From NCBI RefSeq assembly GCF_008801915.1, contig NZ_VZOV01000008.1, forward strand, positions 124,001 through 188,000: a stretch of 64,000 bases of DNA, in the 5' to 3' direction. The first letter of the stretch is position 1, and each line of letters begins with the position of its first letter. Origin of the DNA: Cupriavidus gilardii. GTDB lineage: Bacteria; Pseudomonadota; Gammaproteobacteria; Burkholderiales; Burkholderiaceae. Made by a program: the position numbers and the translations under genes. This document shows, piece by piece, positions 45,043 through 53,781 of the stretch. The notes beneath the pieces were generated by a model that did not search any database, had not been told where the DNA came from, and worked only from the letters and a program-made list of their open reading frames with translations.

Positions 45043-47163
45043 ATGCCGCTGCAAATCGATACCCGATGCATGACCAACCCGGCGTTCGTGCCGGCCGGGG
45101 AAACCGGGGAGGCAGGGGCGGCCGCACAAGCCGGACATCCCCGCGCCACGTGGCACGATCTGACGACCGATCTGCTGCGCCATATCGCCGGCTATCTCGA
45201 CGATTCACCGCTTGGCGCGATGGCACGCACGGACCGCCGCGGCCGCGCCGCGCTGGCGTCGGCGGTGCGCCTGGCACGAGTCGACTGGCGCATCGCCCGC
45301 GTGTCGAACCTGTCGACGCTGCACGATGCATTGCGCGAGATCGATGCAGCCGGAATGCCGGCCCGCACGCGCGGCGTTCGTCTGGCGGCGCTGGCGCAGC
45401 GGCTGCCGCTGCTGCATCTCGACATGGGTCCTGAAGCGTGCGATGTCCTGCTCCAGGCCATCGCCGCGCTGCCGGCCGGCGCGCGCCAGGCGCCGCTGTG
45501 CGAATGGCTGCGCGGCTTCGTCTGGGTGCATGGCAGAAGCGAGCGGGCGCGCGATCCATGGCTGCAAGCCCGATTGCTGCGCCTGGTGTTCGAACTGCCC
45601 GCCCGGCAGCAGGCCGCGGCATGCCAGGCCTTTTTTGACAACATGCCCTGGCTGGCCCCCTCGCTGCTTGCCGAGCTGCCCGCGCGCCTGCTGTGGGCAC
45701 TGGCCTTGCCTGAGGCGGATCGTGGTCCCCTGGTCGTGGCGATGCTGCAGTCCGTTCGCACGGTCGAACACGCGCGGCAGTTCGATCTGCTCGGCGTGTT
45801 GCAGTCGGTGTACGCGCAACTGGTGCGGCCGGATGGGCAGCCGGCGGTTCCGGAGCGCACCGCGTTGCTGTGCGCGGCGGCGGGCGAGGCCGGCGCGGTC
45901 CGGCAACTGCCGGATGACGAGACCAGAGCAGTGCGGTTGCGGCAGTGGCTGGTCGGCACGGCGCAATCGCTGCCCGGCGACAGCCTGTTGCAGGTGCTGA
46001 CGCGGGTGGCCGCATGGCCGACGTTGTCCTTGTCGCTCCATGCCGACGGCGACGGGCCGCAACGCCTGTGGCACATCGGCGTGCGGGCGTGCGGCGATGC
46101 GCTCGCATTGGGGCGGTGGCTCGCGGCGATGCACCGCCATCCGGTGCAGGATCTGTCGGAGGTGTGGGCCACGGTATGGGCCGACGTGGCGACGATGGCG
46201 CCGCCTCGGCGCGCCGACGCCATCGCATCCCTCGCTGCGTCGCTGACGGTGATGCCGGGCTACCCGCAACGGGTCAATTCGTGGCTGTCGCTGTTTCAGC
46301 ATACCGTCGACGCATTGCCGCTCGTCGATCGTGCCGCGCCATTGCAGGCGCTGGTGGCGGCCTTGCCCGAACTGGGCCTGATGATCTGGGACCCGCGGGG
46401 CGATATGGTGCTCGATGCCGCGGCTTGCCTTGCTCCGGCGCAGCAGGTGGCGGTGCTGCATGAATGCTGTGCCGATTCGCAGGCGCTGCTCGAGCGCCAT
46501 TGGGACCGCTATCTCGAACAGATCAGGCAGTTGCCTGCCGCGGCGCTGGCGGTCGAACTGGAAAGGATGGCCTGGCAGTTGCGCAGAATGAGTCCGCTCC
46601 TCGCCGCATCGGCGTGGCCCGAACTGGTCGCGTTGCTGCACCGGGTGCCGGCCGAACAGCGTTTGCGGCCATGGCTGGCGCTTTGGCGGGTGGTCGGGAT
46701 TACCTTTGGCCAGGTGAACCGGGCGGCGGCATGCGAAGGCTTGCTGCAGGCGCTGGCGCGGCAGCCGCCGGCCGCGCAGGAGCAATGGCTGGTGGCCGCC
46801 GCGGCGATCGACCATCCGGACGCGACGCTGCTGCTGCTCGAGCGGGTTGCGGGCCTGCCGGCGACGCGGCGGGCCAGCGTGCTGACGGTGCTGGCGCGCG
46901 GCTCCGTCATGATCCGTTCCCGGCCCGAATGCATGGCGATATGGCACGCGCTGCTCGACGCGGTGGGCGGCCTGGCGCCGGCCTACCGCGGCTCGCCGCT
47001 GCATGCGCTGGTCGATCTGCGCCGCCGGCTCGCCTGGGGCTACGGCGAGCCCTCGTTGGAGCCGCTGGCGGCGTTGTGCGAGGGCGTACCGGCAATGGAC
47101 CTGCCCGCGGATCTTGTCTCGCAGGAACTCCCGCCGCACCTGCCGCCGACCCTCCCGCTATAG
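45043..47163 (+). CDS. F-box-like, helical-repeat protein, paralogue of the preceding gene
   Basis: This 706-residue protein is a divergent paralogue of the one 19 bases upstream and is presumably co-transcribed. Its F-box-like segment (37-82) reads HDLTTDLLRHIAGYLDDSPLGAMARTDRRGRAAL, followed in both by RV-x-WRI-x2-VS-x-LS. The rest is a long array of helical units, again W- and LP-anchored (WLSLFQHTVDALPLVDRAAPLQALVAALPEL, WHALLDAVGGLAPAYRGSPLHALVDL). Unlike its partner it has no basic C-terminal motif and ends LPPHLPPTLPL. No signal peptide or membrane helix is visible. Its last six bases overlap the convergent DUF2905 gene. Function unknown; F-box proteins recruit targets to SCF ubiquitin ligases in eukaryotes. 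Confidence 0.72.
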   Translation: MPLQIDTRCMTNPAFVPAGETGEAGAAAQAGHPRATWHDLTTDLLRHIAGYLDDSPLGAMARTDRRGRAALASAVRLARVDWRIARVSNLSTLHDALREIDAAGMPARTRGVRLAALAQRLPLLHLDMGPEACDVLLQAIAALPAGARQAPLCEWLRGFVWVHGRSERARDPWLQARLLRLVFELPARQQAAACQAFFDNMPWLAPSLLAELPARLLWALALPEADRGPLVVAMLQSVRTVEHARQFDLLGVLQSVYAQLVRPDGQPAVPERTALLCAAAGEAGAVRQLPDDETRAVRLRQWLVGTAQSLPGDSLLQVLTRVAAWPTLSLSLHADGDGPQRLWHIGVRACGDALALGRWLAAMHRHPVQDLSEVWATVWADVATMAPPRRADAIASLAASLTVMPGYPQRVNSWLSLFQHTVDALPLVDRAAPLQALVAALPELGLMIWDPRGDMVLDAAACLAPAQQVAVLHECCADSQALLERHWDRYLEQIRQLPAAALAVELERMAWQLRRMSPLLAASAWPELVALLHRVPAEQRLRPWLALWRVVGITFGQVNRAAACEGLLQALARQPPAAQEQWLVAAAAIDHPDATLLLLERVAGLPATRRASVLTVLARGSVMIRSRPECMAIWHALLDAVGGLAPAYRGSPLHALVDLRRRLAWGYGEPSLEPLAALCEGVPAMDLPADLVSQELPPHLPPTLPL

Positions 47164-47352
47164 CAGCCGGCCAACCAACAGCGCGATCAGCGACAGCAGT
47201 ACCGTCGACGCGAACGGCAGCACCCACTCGCGGCCGAACAGGCGGAAACGCACGTCGCCGGGCAGGCGGCCCAGTCCGATCTTCTGCAGCCACGGCAGCG
47301 CGGACGACAGGATGATCACGGAAAGGAAGATGGTCAGTGTCCAGCGCAGCAT
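47158..47352 (-). CDS. DUF2905 family small membrane protein
   Basis: The 64-residue protein has two membrane helices (3-22, LRWTLTIFLSVIILSSALPW; 45-62, VLPFASTVLLSLIALLVG) with a short amphipathic loop KIGLGRLPGDVRFRLFGREW, the DUF2905 signature. Function unknown. It converges on the second F-box-like gene, overlapping by six bases, and is 15 bases downstream of the MidA-like methyltransferase gene, as often seen in betaproteobacteria. Confidence 0.88.
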   Translation of the reverse strand: MLRWTLTIFLSVIILSSALPWLQKIGLGRLPGDVRFRLFGREWVLPFASTVLLSLIALLVGRLL

Positions 47353-47367
47353 GGGGGCCTTCCGTGG

Positions 47368-48561
47368 CTACAGGGTGTGGCTGCGGTCGCCCGCGGCAAA
47401 GCCGATCGGCACGCTGTCGGCCAGACCGCGCGTCAGCGCGATGGCCTTGAACAGCTCGCCCATTTCGGCTTCGGACAGCAGCTTCTGCACCGCGTTGGCG
47501 GCCGGCAGGAAGCTGCGCGCATCGTTCGGGTCCAGCGTCATCAGCAGCTCGGTGATACCGGCGTTCATCAGCAGGCGCGCCTGCGAGGCAAAGCCCGCGA
47601 CCTCGAGCCCGGCGTCGACCGCGGCCTGCGCGATGCCGCTGAAGTTGACGTGAGCGGTGATGTCCTGCAGCCCCGGATAGAGGAACGGATCAGGATGGGC
47701 GTGATGGCGGTAGTGGCACATCAGCGTGCCGCCGGTGCGCTGCGGGTGGTAGTACTCGCTGGCCGGAAAGCCGTAGTCGATCAGCAGCGCCGCGCCGCGC
47801 GTCAGCATCGCGCCGAGCGAGCGGATGAAGCCCTCGGCCTCGGCATGGGTCTCGGTGACGATGTCGTGGTCGCCGGGAATCGCGGCGACGGCCGCGGGCA
47901 CTTCGGTCTTGTCGAGCGGCCGGTCGGCGAAGCGAAAGCGCGCATCGTGGCCATGCTCGCCATCGTTGCGGGCAACGCCGCGCTCGTGCCAGACACCGCC
48001 AACCCGCGCGTAGAGCCGCACCGGCATCGCATCGAGGACCTCGTTGCCGATCGCCACGCCCTCGAAGCGCGCCGGCAGCGCGTCGAGCCACTGCACGCGT
48101 GCGGCCAGATGCGGGGCGCGCGCGGCCAGCGTGGCCTGCTGGCGTTCGCGCAGCTCGCCGGACAGCTCGACGATCCAGTAGCGCGAGGGCAGCCGGCCTT
48201 CGGTCTCGAGCGCCAGCAGCAGATCCGCCGCCAGCCGGCCCGTGCCGGCGCCGAATTCCATCACCTCGTCCAGGCCCAGCTCGAGCCATTGGGCCAGCTG
48301 GCGCGCCAGCGTGCGGGCGAAGAACGGTGTCAGCTCTGGCGCGGTGATGAAGTCGCTGCCGTCGCGCACGTCGCGGCCGAACTTGGCCGCGCCGCCGCTG
48401 TAGTACCCGAGCCCGGGCGTGTAGAGCGCCATCGCCATATAGCGGTCGAAGCCGAGCCAGCCTTGCGCGGCGTCGATCGCCTCGCCGATGCGCGTGGCCA
48501 ATGCCGTGGAGGCATCGAGCGCGTCCGCGGAGGGAAGGGGTAAACTACCGGTTTTCTGCAT
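47368..48561 (-). CDS. MidA/NDUFAF7-like SAM-dependent methyltransferase
   Basis: The 397-residue protein belongs to the family that includes human NDUFAF7, an arginine methyltransferase of complex I. It has GFDRYMAMALYTPGLGYYSGGAAKFGRDVRDGSDFITAPELTPFFARTLARQLAQ near the start, the SAM motif VMEFGAGTGRLAADLL, GNEVLDAMPV, and TRGAALLIDYGFPASEYYHPQRTGGTLMCHYRHHAHPDPFLYPGLQDITAHVNF. Bacterial substrates are unknown. The start at 48561 is 15 bases from the divergent SDR start at 48577, so both promoters overlap the other gene. Confidence 0.92.
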   Translation of the reverse strand: MQKTGSLPLPSADALDASTALATRIGEAIDAAQGWLGFDRYMAMALYTPGLGYYSGGAAKFGRDVRDGSDFITAPELTPFFARTLARQLAQWLELGLDEVMEFGAGTGRLAADLLLALETEGRLPSRYWIVELSGELRERQQATLAARAPHLAARVQWLDALPARFEGVAIGNEVLDAMPVRLYARVGGVWHERGVARNDGEHGHDARFRFADRPLDKTEVPAAVAAIPGDHDIVTETHAEAEGFIRSLGAMLTRGAALLIDYGFPASEYYHPQRTGGTLMCHYRHHAHPDPFLYPGLQDITAHVNFSGIAQAAVDAGLEVAGFASQARLLMNAGITELLMTLDPNDARSFLPAANAVQKLLSEAEMGELFKAIALTRGLADSVPIGFAAGDRSHTL

Positions 48562-48576
48562 CCCGCGATTGTAGCA

Positions 48577-49410
48577 ATGCCAGATTTCACTTCTTCCGGC
48601 GCCGCGCCCGCTTCGTCCGCGGCTTCGTCGACGCAGGCGGCCGCGCCCGGCAACGGCCGCGGCATTGCGCTGGTGACGGGCGGCGCCCGCCGCATCGGCC
48701 GCGCCATCGCGCTGGAGCTGGCAGCGCGCGGCTGGGATATCGCGGTGCACTGCCATCGCTCGCGCGACGAGGCCGAGGAGGTCGCCGCACAGATCCGCGC
48801 GCTCGGCCGACGCGCCGCGGTGCTGCAGGCGGACCTGGCCGACGAGGCCGCCACCGGTGGACTGATCGCGGCCTGCACCGCCGCGCTTGGCACGCCGACC
48901 TGCCTGGTCAACAACGCCTCGCTGTTCCAGTACGACGTCGCCACCAGCTTCTCCTACGGCTCGCTCGACACGCACATGCGCACCAATGTCGCCGCGCCGC
49001 TGCTGCTGTCGCGCGAATTGCACCGCGCGCTGCCGGACGACGCACGCGGCGTGGTGATCAACCTGCTGGACCAGAAGCTCGACAACCTGAACCCGGACTT
49101 CCTGTCGTACACGCTGTCCAAGGCCGCGCTGCAGACCGCGACGATGCAGCTGGCCCAGGCGCTGGCGCCGCGGCTGCGCGTGGTCGGCGTGGCGCCGGGC
49201 ATCACGCTGGTGTCCGGCGACCAGTCCGGCGGCGGCTTCAAGCGCGCGCACCGGATGACGCCGCTGGGCCAGTCGTCGACGCCCGACGATATTGCGCAGG
49301 CCGTCGCCTATCTGGCCGAGGCGCGCGCGGTGACCGGCACCACGCTGTATGTGGACGGCGGCCAGCACCTGATGCCGCTGGCGCGCGACGTGATGTTCCT
49401 GACCGAATGA
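48577..49410 (+). CDS. short-chain dehydrogenase, pteridine reductase-like
   Basis: The 277-residue SDR has the NADP motif TGGARRIGRAIA with the Arg of pteridine reductases, CHRSRDEAEEV as cofactor-specificity loop, LVNNASLFQYD, the catalytic Tyr-x3-Lys as YTLSK, and a C-terminal GTTLYVDGGQHL. The N-terminal 25 residues are disordered Ala/Ser. It lies next to folB, the dihydroneopterin aldolase of folate synthesis, and resembles FolM-type dihydromonapterin or pteridine reductases. That activity is inferred from family and context, not shown. Confidence 0.87.
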   Translation: MPDFTSSGAAPASSAASSTQAAAPGNGRGIALVTGGARRIGRAIALELAARGWDIAVHCHRSRDEAEEVAAQIRALGRRAAVLQADLADEAATGGLIAACTAALGTPTCLVNNASLFQYDVATSFSYGSLDTHMRTNVAAPLLLSRELHRALPDDARGVVINLLDQKLDNLNPDFLSYTLSKAALQTATMQLAQALAPRLRVVGVAPGITLVSGDQSGGGFKRAHRMTPLGQSSTPDDIAQAVAYLAEARAVTGTTLYVDGGQHLMPLARDVMFLTE

Positions 49411-49498
49411 CTTCCCTGGAGCCGGCGCCGCCTGTACCATCGGCGGCCTTTGCCGGTTCCCGCCTCTCTTCCCTCTGCCCTTTCTCTCCGACGCCGCC

Positions 49499-49891
49499 AT
49501 GTCCGCCGCTCTTTCCCATCCCAGCCTGCAAGACTGCCGCCGCATGTTCCTGCGCAACTACGAAGTGCAGATCAACATCGGCGTGCACGAGTTCGAGAAG
49601 AAGGGCGAACAGCGCGTGCTGATCAATATCGACCTGTACGTGCCGCTGGCGGAAAGCACGCCGCACGACGACAAGCTGCACGAGGTCGTCGACTACGACT
49701 TCATGCGCAATACCGTCGCCGAGCGCATGGCGCAGGGCCATGTGCACCTGCAGGAAACGCTGTGCGACGACGTCGCCCGCGCGATGCTGCGCCACCCCAA
49801 GGTGCGCGCGGTGCGGGTGTCGACCGAGAAGCCGGACGTATACCCGGACTGCGATTCGGTCGGCGTCGAGGTGTTCCATATCAAGAGCTAG
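49499..49891 (+). CDS. folB: dihydroneopterin aldolase
   Basis: FolB cleaves dihydroneopterin to hydroxymethyl-dihydropterin in folate synthesis. The 130-residue protein shows the tunnel-fold family pattern: FLRNYEVQINIGVHEFEKKGEQRVLINIDL, the HEVVDYDFMRNTVAERM segment with the pterin-binding residues, and VRVSTEKPDVYPDCDSVGVEVF with the catalytic Lys. An extra 15 residues precede the usual start. It is the natural partner of the pteridine reductase-like gene 88 bases upstream. Confidence 0.93.
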   Translation: MSAALSHPSLQDCRRMFLRNYEVQINIGVHEFEKKGEQRVLINIDLYVPLAESTPHDDKLHEVVDYDFMRNTVAERMAQGHVHLQETLCDDVARAMLRHPKVRAVRVSTEKPDVYPDCDSVGVEVFHIKS

Positions 49892-50019
49892 GCGGGCCAC
49901 GGCGCGCCGCGCGTGTTCGTGACGTGGCCGACACTTGATGCAGCCGCTGGGGCGCTCCGCTAAAATACCCGGTTCGATTGCGCCAGAACAGCGCCCCGCC
50001 CGTTGCCTCCCACCCCGCC

Positions 50020-51000
50020 ATGACCGAAACCACCCACTCCAGGAACTTCTACCGCGTCGAGACCTATCTGCAATCGCAGACGGGCCGCGCGATCGGCGAC
50101 TTCAAGATGATCGAGGACGGCGATACGGTGCTGGTCTGCCTGTCGGGCGGCAAGGACTCGTACACGATGCTGTCGGTGCTGATGGCGCTGCAGAAGCGGG
50201 CGCCGATCGACTTCAAGCTGATCGCGATGAACCTCGACCAGAAGCAGCCGGGCTTCCCCGAGGACGTGCTGCCGCGCTACCTGGACGGCATCGGCGTGCA
50301 GTACGTGATCGTCGAGGCCGACACCTATTCGATCGTCAAGGAGAAGGTGCCCGAGGGCAAGACCACCTGCTCGCTGTGTTCGCGGCTGCGCCGGGGCGTG
50401 ATCTACCGGACCGCGAAGGAGCTCGGCGCCAACAAGATCGCGCTGGGCCACCACCGCGACGACATCGTCCAGACCTTCTTCCTGAACATGTTCTTCGGCG
50501 GCAAGATGAAGGCGATGCCGCCGAAGCTGGCCACCGACGACGGCCAGCACATCGTGATCCGTCCGCTGGCCTATTGCTCGGAGAAGGACATCGCGGCCTA
50601 TGCGCGCGCGATGGAATTCCCGATCATCCCCTGCAATCTGTGCGGCTCGCAGGAGAACCTGCAGCGCAAGAAGGTCAAGGAGATGCTGCTCGAGTGGGAA
50701 CGGCAGAACCCGGGCCGCATCGACAACATCTTCTCGGCGCTGAAGAACGTGGTGCCGTCGCACCTGGCCGATACCGAGCTGTTCGACTTCAACGGTCTGG
50801 CGACCGGCCTGGCCAAGGTCGACGAGGCCTCGCTGTTCGGCGATTCGACCTTCACGCAGCAGCCGCTGGTGTTTGCCGGCGGCAGCGCCGAGAACCGGAT
50901 GGAATTCGTCCGCTTCGAGAGGCCGGCGGTGCGCGACACGAAGCCCGAAGGCGCGGCGGCGGGGACCGCCACGGCGGCGGCCGCGTCGGCGGCCGAATAA
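50020..51000 (+). CDS. ttcA: tRNA 2-thiocytidine synthetase TtcA
   Basis: TtcA thiolates cytidine 32 in certain tRNAs using a 4Fe-4S cluster. The 326-residue PP-loop protein has the ATP motif [16 protein letters not shown] (from residue 41), the cluster-binding CSLC of [44 protein letters not shown] and [13 protein letters not shown]. The last 25 residues are a Thr/Ala-rich tail. The ATG at 50020 gives the family N-terminus; 14 in-frame codons upstream are not supported. A TAAAAT 55 bases upstream is a weak -10 candidate. Confidence 0.96.
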   Translation: MTETTHSRNFYRVETYLQSQTGRAIGDFKMIEDGDTVLVCLSGGKDSYTMLSVLMALQKRAPIDFKLIAMNLDQKQPGFPEDVLPRYLDGIGVQYVIVEADTYSIVKEKVPEGKTTCSLCSRLRRGVIYRTAKELGANKIALGHHRDDIVQTFFLNMFFGGKMKAMPPKLATDDGQHIVIRPLAYCSEKDIAAYARAMEFPIIPCNLCGSQENLQRKKVKEMLLEWERQNPGRIDNIFSALKNVVPSHLADTELFDFNGLATGLAKVDEASLFGDSTFTQQPLVFAGGSAENRMEFVRFERPAVRDTKPEGAAAGTATAAAASAAE

Positions 51001-51004
51001 GGCC

Positions 51005-51022
51005 CCGGCGCGCTGGCGCCGG
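51005..51022 (+). terminator. short GC hairpin after ttcA
   Basis: CCGGCGC-gctg-GCGCCGG, a perfect 7-bp stem, begins five bases after the ttcA stop. It has only TT after it, so it is a weak terminator candidate. It lies between the convergent ttcA and DUF6279-like genes. Confidence 0.4.
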
Positions 51023-51093
51023 TTCATTCAGCGCTCCTCCGGCTCTCCTCCAGCCCGCGTTCCGCGCTCTTCGGCTTTCCCTTGCCCGCCGTC

Positions 51094-52035
51094 TCAGTTC
51101 GCGGCGCGCGACGGCGCGATGGCCGGTTGCCGCGGCGCCTCGCGCATCAGCGACTGCGTATCCTCGATCCACTTCTGGAAGCGCTCGACCGCGTGGCGCT
51201 TCTGTTCCGGCGTGGTCATGTTGGCGATCTGCGCCGCCACCGCCAGCCCCGCCTCGGTATTGGCCTCGTAGCTGACGCGGCGCTCGCGCGTCGGCGGCGC
51301 CTGCCACTGGTCGCCGAAGCGCTGCAGCAGCGCGATCACGCGTGCCTTGGGCGGGTGTTCCGCCTGGACCTGCCGGACCAGCGCCAGCCAGGCCTGCTGT
51401 CGTTTCACCCGTTCGCCGAAGCGGGATTCGGCGTTGTCGACCATCGGGCGGAGCGCGGCACGGATCGCGTCCTGCTGCTCGCGCGAGAAGCGGCCGTAGA
51501 TCAGCGTGGCCCACTCCATCACCTTGTCGTAGCGCGCCTCGAGCCGGTCTTCGGGGCTGCCGCGCAGGAATTTCCTGCGGTACTTCTCGTTGCCGTCGGC
51601 GAACTTGCGTTCCATGCGCTTGATCTGGTCCGGCGTCAGCGTCAGCAGCAGATCGGCGACATCCGGAATCGCATGGTCGAAGGCGACGCGCGCCATGCGC
51701 TGCGTGTCGTCGCGCACGCGCTCCAGCTGCGCCTCGGTGACCGGCCCCTGGACCTCGCTCTTGGCGCGCTGCAGCAAGGCGGCGATCTCCGGCAACTGCT
51801 CGCGCCGGTGCCAGGCGAAGAAACGGGCGATCGCGTCGCGCGTCTGGGGCTCCTGGTCGTCGGAGACGTCGACATAGTTGTCGATCCACCAGTAGGCGAG
51901 GTGGTCGCCCTGCTGGTAGCCAAGCTTCATCGCATTGCACGCGGTCAGCAACACCAGCATCCCGGCCGCGATCAGTTCGCGCCACCGCACATTGTGAATT
52001 TGAGCAACAGCCGTCAAGCGGCGGATACCCCCCAT
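51094..52035 (-). CDS. DUF6279-like outer-membrane or periplasmic lipoprotein
   Basis: The 313-residue protein starts with a basic segment and a hydrophobic stretch (ELIAAGMLVLLTAC) ending in a lipobox, so Cys33 would be lipidated. The mature part starts NAMKLGYQQGDHLAYWWIDNYVDVSDDQEPQTRDAIARFFAWHRREQLP, the family signature, and is mostly helical and charged. Function is unknown. The 245 bases to glmU hold no gene; TAGAAT at 52038-52043 could serve glmU. It converges on ttcA. Confidence 0.85.
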   Translation of the reverse strand: MGGIRRLTAVAQIHNVRWRELIAAGMLVLLTACNAMKLGYQQGDHLAYWWIDNYVDVSDDQEPQTRDAIARFFAWHRREQLPEIAALLQRAKSEVQGPVTEAQLERVRDDTQRMARVAFDHAIPDVADLLLTLTPDQIKRMERKFADGNEKYRRKFLRGSPEDRLEARYDKVMEWATLIYGRFSREQQDAIRAALRPMVDNAESRFGERVKRQQAWLALVRQVQAEHPPKARVIALLQRFGDQWQAPPTRERRVSYEANTEAGLAVAAQIANMTTPEQKRHAVERFQKWIEDTQSLMREAPRQPAIAPSRAAN

Positions 52036-52280
52036 GCTAGAATCGCCGGACGCGCCGACGGCCACTTGCCGTCGCCCGCCAGGCAAGGTCTGGCAACGGT
52101 TTGCGGGCGATGGCGGAGTGCCGGCGACGGCTTCCGCATCAGCCCGTCCGGGACGGAACGCGGCCGATAAACGGCTTGGCGTTCGCCAGTGGCGCCAACG
52201 CCCGGCTGTCACGTCGGGGCTGGTCGCGCGTCTTTCCGATCCGGATGTCAATTCGGGCGCACTCACTTAGGAACCTCCTC

Positions 52281-53654
52281 GTGAACATCGTCATTCTCGC
52301 CGCCGGCATGGGCAAACGGATGCATTCCGATTTGCCGAAGGTGCTGCATCCGCTGGCCGGCCGGCCGCTGCTTGCTCATGTGATCGATACCGCGCGTACG
52401 CTGTCGCCGACGCGGCTGGTGGTGGTCGTGGGCCATGGCGCCGAGCGGGTACAGGCCGCGGTTGCCGCGCCCGATGTCGCCTTCGCGCTGCAGGCCCAGC
52501 AACTGGGAACCGGCCACGCGGTGATGCAGGCGCTGCCGCTGCTCGATCCGGCCCAGCCGACGCTGGTGCTGTACGGCGACGTGCCGCTGACCCGGGCCGA
52601 TACGCTGGCCCGTCTGGTGGAAGCCGCCGGAAAGGACCGCTTCGGCATCCTGACCGTCGAGATGGACGATCCGACCGGCTACGGCCGCATCGTGCGCGAC
52701 GCCGCCGGCAGCATCGCCCGCATCGTCGAGCAGAAGGACGCCAGCGAGGCCGAGCGCGCGATCCGCGAGATCAATACCGGCATCGTGGTGTGCCCGACGG
52801 CGAAGTTGACCGAATGGCTGGCCACGCTGCGCAACGATAACGCGCAAGGTGAGTACTACCTCACCGATACCGTCGAGCGCGCCGTCGCCGATGGCGTCGA
52901 GGTGGTGTCCGCCCAGCCGGGCGCGCTGTGGGAGACGCTGGGCGTCAACAGCAAAGTGCAGCTGGCCGAACTCGAGCGCCTGCATCAGCGCAACCAGGCG
53001 ATGCGCCTGCTGGAAGCCGGCGTGACCGTGCTCGACCTGGCCCGTATCGATATCCGGGGCGAACTGACTTGTGGCCGAGACGTCACGATCGACGTCGGGT
53101 GCGTGTTCGAAGGACGGGTTCACCTGGAAGACGGCGTGCAGATCGGTCCTCACTGTGTGATCCGCGATAGCCGCATCGGTTCCGGAGCGCGGGTGCTGGC
53201 CTTCTGTCATCTGGAGCAGGCGCAGGTCGGCGCCGACGGCCGGATCGGGCCGTATGCCCGTCTTCGTCCCGGCACCGAACTGGGCGAGGACGTCCATATC
53301 GGCAACTTCGTCGAGGTCAAGAACAGCCAGATCGCCGCGCACAGCAAGGCCAACCATCTGGCCTACGTCGGCGACGCCACGGTCGGCTCGCGCGTCAACA
53401 TCGGCGCGGGCACCATCACCTGCAACTACGACGGCGTCAACAAGCACCGCACGGTGATCGAGGACGACGTCTTCATCGGCTCGGACTCGCAGCTGGTGGC
53501 GCCGGTCACGGTGCGGCGCGGCGCCACGCTGGGCGCCGGCACCACGCTGACCAAGGAAGCGCCGGCGGACCAGCTGACGCTGTCGCGGGCCAGGCAGATG
53601 ACCGTTCCGGGCTGGCAGCGGCCGGTCAAGCAGCCCAGGCAGGGCACGAAGTAA
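52281..53654 (+). CDS. glmU: bifunctional UDP-N-acetylglucosamine pyrophosphorylase / glucosamine-1-phosphate acetyltransferase
   Basis: GlmU makes UDP-GlcNAc in two steps for peptidoglycan and lipopolysaccharide. The 457-residue protein starts at GTG (after AGGAAC) as [29 protein letters not shown], the nucleotidyltransferase motif. Residues about 250-450 are a left-handed beta-helix of hexapeptide repeats ([53 protein letters not shown]), followed by [29 protein letters not shown]. It is followed after 127 bases by glmS, which supplies its substrate pathway. Confidence 0.97.
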   Translation: MNIVILAAGMGKRMHSDLPKVLHPLAGRPLLAHVIDTARTLSPTRLVVVVGHGAERVQAAVAAPDVAFALQAQQLGTGHAVMQALPLLDPAQPTLVLYGDVPLTRADTLARLVEAAGKDRFGILTVEMDDPTGYGRIVRDAAGSIARIVEQKDASEAERAIREINTGIVVCPTAKLTEWLATLRNDNAQGEYYLTDTVERAVADGVEVVSAQPGALWETLGVNSKVQLAELERLHQRNQAMRLLEAGVTVLDLARIDIRGELTCGRDVTIDVGCVFEGRVHLEDGVQIGPHCVIRDSRIGSGARVLAFCHLEQAQVGADGRIGPYARLRPGTELGEDVHIGNFVEVKNSQIAAHSKANHLAYVGDATVGSRVNIGAGTITCNYDGVNKHRTVIEDDVFIGSDSQLVAPVTVRRGATLGAGTTLTKEAPADQLTLSRARQMTVPGWQRPVKQPRQGTK

Positions 53655-53781
53655 GATAGGCGCACCGCGCTGGCCGGCGCGCCAGGACCGGGGGCGGGCG
53701 GCATAAGCGCCCAGCCATCCGGGACATCGGACAAGGCATCAATGCAGGCGGTCACGAGCCGCGGCACCCAGGGAGAGCAAC

